Shown here one piece after another: positions 62,017-64,000 of a stretch of 64,000 nt of DNA. The stretch's first letter is position 1. Each line of letters starts with the position of its first letter. The stretch is from Paraflavitalea sp966211765 (GTDB lineage: Bacteria; Bacteroidota; Bacteroidia; Chitinophagales; Chitinophagaceae), in assembly GCA_966211765.1 (NCBI GenBank), contig CBIHOV010000016.1, forward strand, positions 100,080 to 164,079, in the 5' to 3' direction. The position numbers and the translations under genes are program-made. The notes under the pieces are model-generated. The model was not told the origin of the DNA and made no database searches. It worked only from the letters and a program-made list of their open reading frames with translations.

Positions 62017-62532
62017 TTAGCCTTTGCTGTGGGGCGCGGTATTCCCAACTGCCGCTTGATAGGTGGACAGCAGGTCGGAATGATCAATGGAGCCATGGTG
62101 ATGTAATTGGAACCAGCTTTTTTCATCCTTGAGGTATCCAAAGACTCTTGAAGTCCGGATTTTTAAGGCGATGGTCTCTCCGTTGATGGTAAATTCTCCA
62201 ATTTCAGTGCCTGCAAAAACAACCATCTCCGCGGTTGCATAATAAACAATGTCGGTCAACCTAACCCATACACTTGCCTGGCTATTAAAGATCTTCTCAT
62301 ACACTTTCATGATAGGGCCTATACCTCTTACAATACCACCTACTGGATTATTTAATTGGATCAAACCATCGTTGTACCAAACCTTTTTTAAGGCATCCAG
62401 GTCTTTGTTATTAAAACCATAATAAAACGATTCCAGGCAGGCCAATGCGCCCTCCATTGATGACAGATGGAGAAGGCTGCTCTTATTTTTAGCGTCAATA
62501 CCAAATTCCTGGTTTAGTTTGTCCATTTTCAT
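62017..62532 (-). CDS. NTF2-like (SnoaL/ketosteroid isomerase-fold) protein
   Basis: 171 residues. The cone-shaped NTF2-like fold covers about 30-155: ALACLESFYYGFNNKDLDAL, the conserved WYNDGLIQLNNPVGG, and the strand pair ending in SRVFGYLKDEKSWFQLHHHGS, which is typical of SnoaL_3 members. Some of these are enzymes and others ligand-binding proteins, and the residues do not decide which. It lies 30 bases downstream of the enoyl-CoA hydratase-family gene on the same strand, so both are probably one operon. Confidence 0.87.
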   Translation of the reverse strand: MKMDKLNQEFGIDAKNKSSLLHLSSMEGALACLESFYYGFNNKDLDALKKVWYNDGLIQLNNPVGGIVRGIGPIMKVYEKIFNSQASVWVRLTDIVYYATAEMVVFAGTEIGEFTINGETIALKIRTSRVFGYLKDEKSWFQLHHHGSIDHSDLLSTYQAAVGNTAPHSKG

Positions 62533-62561
62533 AAAGAGTGTAGGTTTTAGATCTTTTCAAT

Positions 62562-63413
62562 TTAATTGATGTCAGCACCAATGCGATTTAAATAGACGCC
62601 CAGGTTTCGTTCAAAATCATTGTCCTCCTGAATACCCCAGTCCTTCAATTGTTGGGAAATAACCTTTCGTTCGGGCCGTAGATTTGATTGTATGAATGCT
62701 GCCCGGGAAGCATTCATATGTTCCATGGATGGAGCCGGCGCTCTTTGATTGATCATTGTTTTTGCCTGCCTCGTAATAACCGGATCAAAACGGCTAATGC
62801 GCATCGCCAATTGGTACACAAATTCGTCCAGCCGGTCATCCGCTACAAGCCGGTTGATCAGTCCATAGCGTTCGGCAGTCGCGGCATCCAGGTCTTCAGC
62901 GCCAACAATTATCTCCAGGGCTCTTGCCCTGCCTACCAATAGTGGGAGGAATTCCATACTACCGCCTCCGGGTATGGTCGAAACACCCACTTCAAATTGG
63001 CCAAAAATGGCTTTTTCGCTGGCAAAACGGATGTCGCAGGCCGCGGCAAACTCAATACCTACACCACGGGTGCGTCCCCGTATCGAAGCAATAGTAATGA
63101 CCGGTAATTCATAGAGGGCATAGGCTACATCGAACCAGGGCAACAGTCCCGAAGCTGTTTTCCGGCTCAAAATCTCGCCGCCCCTCACCACATCAAAGTG
63201 GGCAATAAAATATTCAGGAATGGCACTGTCGAATACAACGACTCGTAATTCCTGGTCGTTTTTCATCCGCAATACCACCTCTTCCAGGCCCGTTAGTAAT
63301 TCAGGTCCGAAAAGATTGATCGGTGGGGCATCGATAGTTACCTGCCAGAAGCCCGCATTGTGACGGATGAGCCGAAGAGGTGTTCCTTCGAGTTGTTCTG
63401 CTGATGTATTCAT
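62562..63413 (-). CDS. Enoyl-CoA hydratase/isomerase-family protein
   Basis: 283 residues, crotonase fold. Core motifs are the oxyanion-hole segments PEYFIAHFDV and IASIRGRTRGVGIEFAAACD, then ASEKAIFGQFEVGVSTIPGGG. In classical hydratases the pocket carries two Glu; here only Glu in FGQFEVGVS-like positions is seen, so the exact reaction (hydration, isomerisation or C-C cleavage) is open. It is encoded upstream of an NTF2-like gene in an apparent two-gene operon. No other fatty-acid or degradation enzymes are nearby. Confidence 0.9.
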   Translation of the reverse strand: MNTSAEQLEGTPLRLIRHNAGFWQVTIDAPPINLFGPELLTGLEEVVLRMKNDQELRVVVFDSAIPEYFIAHFDVVRGGEILSRKTASGLLPWFDVAYALYELPVITIASIRGRTRGVGIEFAAACDIRFASEKAIFGQFEVGVSTIPGGGSMEFLPLLVGRARALEIIVGAEDLDAATAERYGLINRLVADDRLDEFVYQLAMRISRFDPVITRQAKTMINQRAPAPSMEHMNASRAAFIQSNLRPERKVISQQLKDWGIQEDNDFERNLGVYLNRIGADIN

Positions 63414-63441
63414 TGCTTGATTATTGAATGTTTAGCATGGT

Positions 63442-63798
63442 TCATTTGTTCAGTAAAAGTATCCCCGGCAACCAGTGAATACCAAGGAGGAAGTCGGGGA
63501 ATAGGACAATATTAGCCGTGAAGCCACCATTTGGAGGAGGTGAAAACTGCCCGGTTGAGACCCGCAAAGGCAACTGAGGGGTAGTGTAGTCGTAAAGATT
63601 GCCGATTGCCTCCGGATTGCCTACGTATTGCCTGAACGCTCTATGAAAAGGGGGCCAGTTCTCTAAGGAGCGCAGGCAATCCGTAGGCAATAAGAAGGCC
63701 AACAGGCGGCCGATGCCTGTCCCCATCGGGATCAGCGCGCTATAGTTGGTCATAGTTGAGTTGGTAGTTGTTGTCATATCCATCAATTTTGATAACAC
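63442..63798 (-). CDS. Doubtful ORF of up to 118 residues
   Basis: The frame would encode MLSKLMDM... with a possible later start at MGTGIGRLL and ends HWLPGILLLNK. No family is recognised. It contains a long inverted repeat (63616-63691), and its codon use is not clearly gene-like. It could be a small unknown protein ahead of the enoyl-CoA hydratase gene (28-base gap) or a chance frame in a repeat-bearing spacer. Confidence 0.3.
   Translation of the reverse strand: MLSKLMDMTTTTNSTMTNYSALIPMGTGIGRLLAFLLPTDCLRSLENWPPFHRAFRQYVGNPEAIGNLYDYTTPQLPLRVSTGQFSPPPNGGFTANIVLFPDFLLGIHWLPGILLLNK
63616..63691. repeat. 19-base inverted repeat with one mismatch
   Basis: ATTGCCTACGTATTGCCTG (63616-63634) pairs with CAGGCAATCCGTAGGCAAT (63673-63691) at 18 of 19 positions, enclosing a 38-base loop. 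It is preceded by two more GATTGCC units just upstream. Such a long perfect arm is unusual in a coding frame. Confidence 0.7.
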
Positions 63799-64000
63799 AA
63801 AGCTGAAGCATCTGCGGTTGAATTTCTATACAGTTCTATATAGTAAGTAAAGATTTTATTTTGCAACAGCTGATCAGAAAGAAGAATAAGCTTTAGCACA
63901 TTTCCATTATTTCGGTCCGAAAATGCCAAGTCCATAAGTGAAATGCTGCACATAAACTATACAGTAAATAAAAAATATAATTGCAACAATTTTTCAGACA
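63799..64000. other. AT-rich right-edge spacer
   Basis: 202 bases without an ORF. A compact palindrome, TTTCGG-T-CCGAAA (63910-63922), could be a regulator site. It should include the promoter of the minus-strand genes ending at 62017, but no clear TAnnTTTG match was found. Confidence 0.4.

Noticed and set aside
63826..63988. CTATACAGT...TTGCAACA pair as a direct repeat element
   Set aside because: The two parts recur, but with different spacing (35 and 24 bases), so chance in AT-rich DNA cannot be excluded.
1..64000. CRISPR arrays, tRNA or rRNA genes, insertion sequences
   Set aside because: No repeat-spacer periodicity, cloverleaf, rRNA motif or transposase frame was found on either strand.

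Overview
The window looks like a chromosomal segment of a Bacteroidota bacterium, most likely of the Chitinophagaceae. Supporting signs are LytTR/LytS two-component pairs, ~790-residue FtsX/MacB-type permeases, secreted GH78 and GH95 glycosidases, weak Shine-Dalgarno sequences, several TTG-N19-21-TAnnTTTG promoters and a DUF5908 gene. No rRNA, tRNA, CRISPR array, transposase or integrase was seen. The species is not determinable from the sequence alone.

Layout. 1-4630: a truncated beta-propeller sensor kinase, convergent with an operon of two paralogous LytS-type kinases and a LytTR regulator. 4927-7860: a membrane-anchored protein, an OmpA-family protein and a crystallin-like protein. 7858-9951: a YwnA/YwnB-like unit (Rrf2 regulator, NAD(P)-binding protein, alpha/beta hydrolase) with two matching operators. 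10416-12290: an ECF sigma factor and a short AraC-type regulator in sparsely coding DNA. 12838-17690: a second LytS/LytTR pair, an M23 peptidase, and an ArsR gene with a clear promoter/operator. 18021-25792: a carbohydrate block (STN-esterase, alpha-L-rhamnosidase, GH95 fucosidase) and a Crp/Fnr regulator. 25933-31558: a membrane protein and two FtsX/MacB permeases, ending at a terminator.

The centrepiece is 32013-60676, a complete extracellular contractile injection system (eCIS; PVC/AFP/MAC-like) on the plus strand with intergenic gaps of at most about 60 bases. In order it encodes a DUF4255 cap, an unknown protein, a single sheath, two tube proteins, DUF5908, a LysM-type tube/baseplate adaptor, a VgrG/gpV-like spike, a PAAR tip, a gp25 wedge, two large baseplate-wedge proteins, a 1074-residue protein with Ig-like modules (candidate fibre), and a tape-measure protein. 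After a roughly 20-bp hairpin comes a cargo module: a 1969-residue eCIS_core (DUF4157) protein with a CHAP-like domain and three ~140-residue repeats, a pentapeptide-repeat protein, and an eCIS_core protein with a second HExxH domain resembling aspzincin metallopeptidases. The Pvc15-type AAA+ ATPase closes the locus.

60692-61278 holds a toxin-antitoxin locus: the antitoxin and its promoter/operator are intact, but the ParE-like toxin frame is interrupted by one in-frame stop. The right end carries a small unknown gene, an NTF2-like protein, an enoyl-CoA hydratase-family protein and an inverted repeat inside a doubtful ORF.

The most rewarding targets are the two cargo proteins with their shared N-terminal motif, the cargo-boundary hairpin, the unassigned 32639-33868 and 46908-50132 proteins, and the broken toxin-antitoxin unit.
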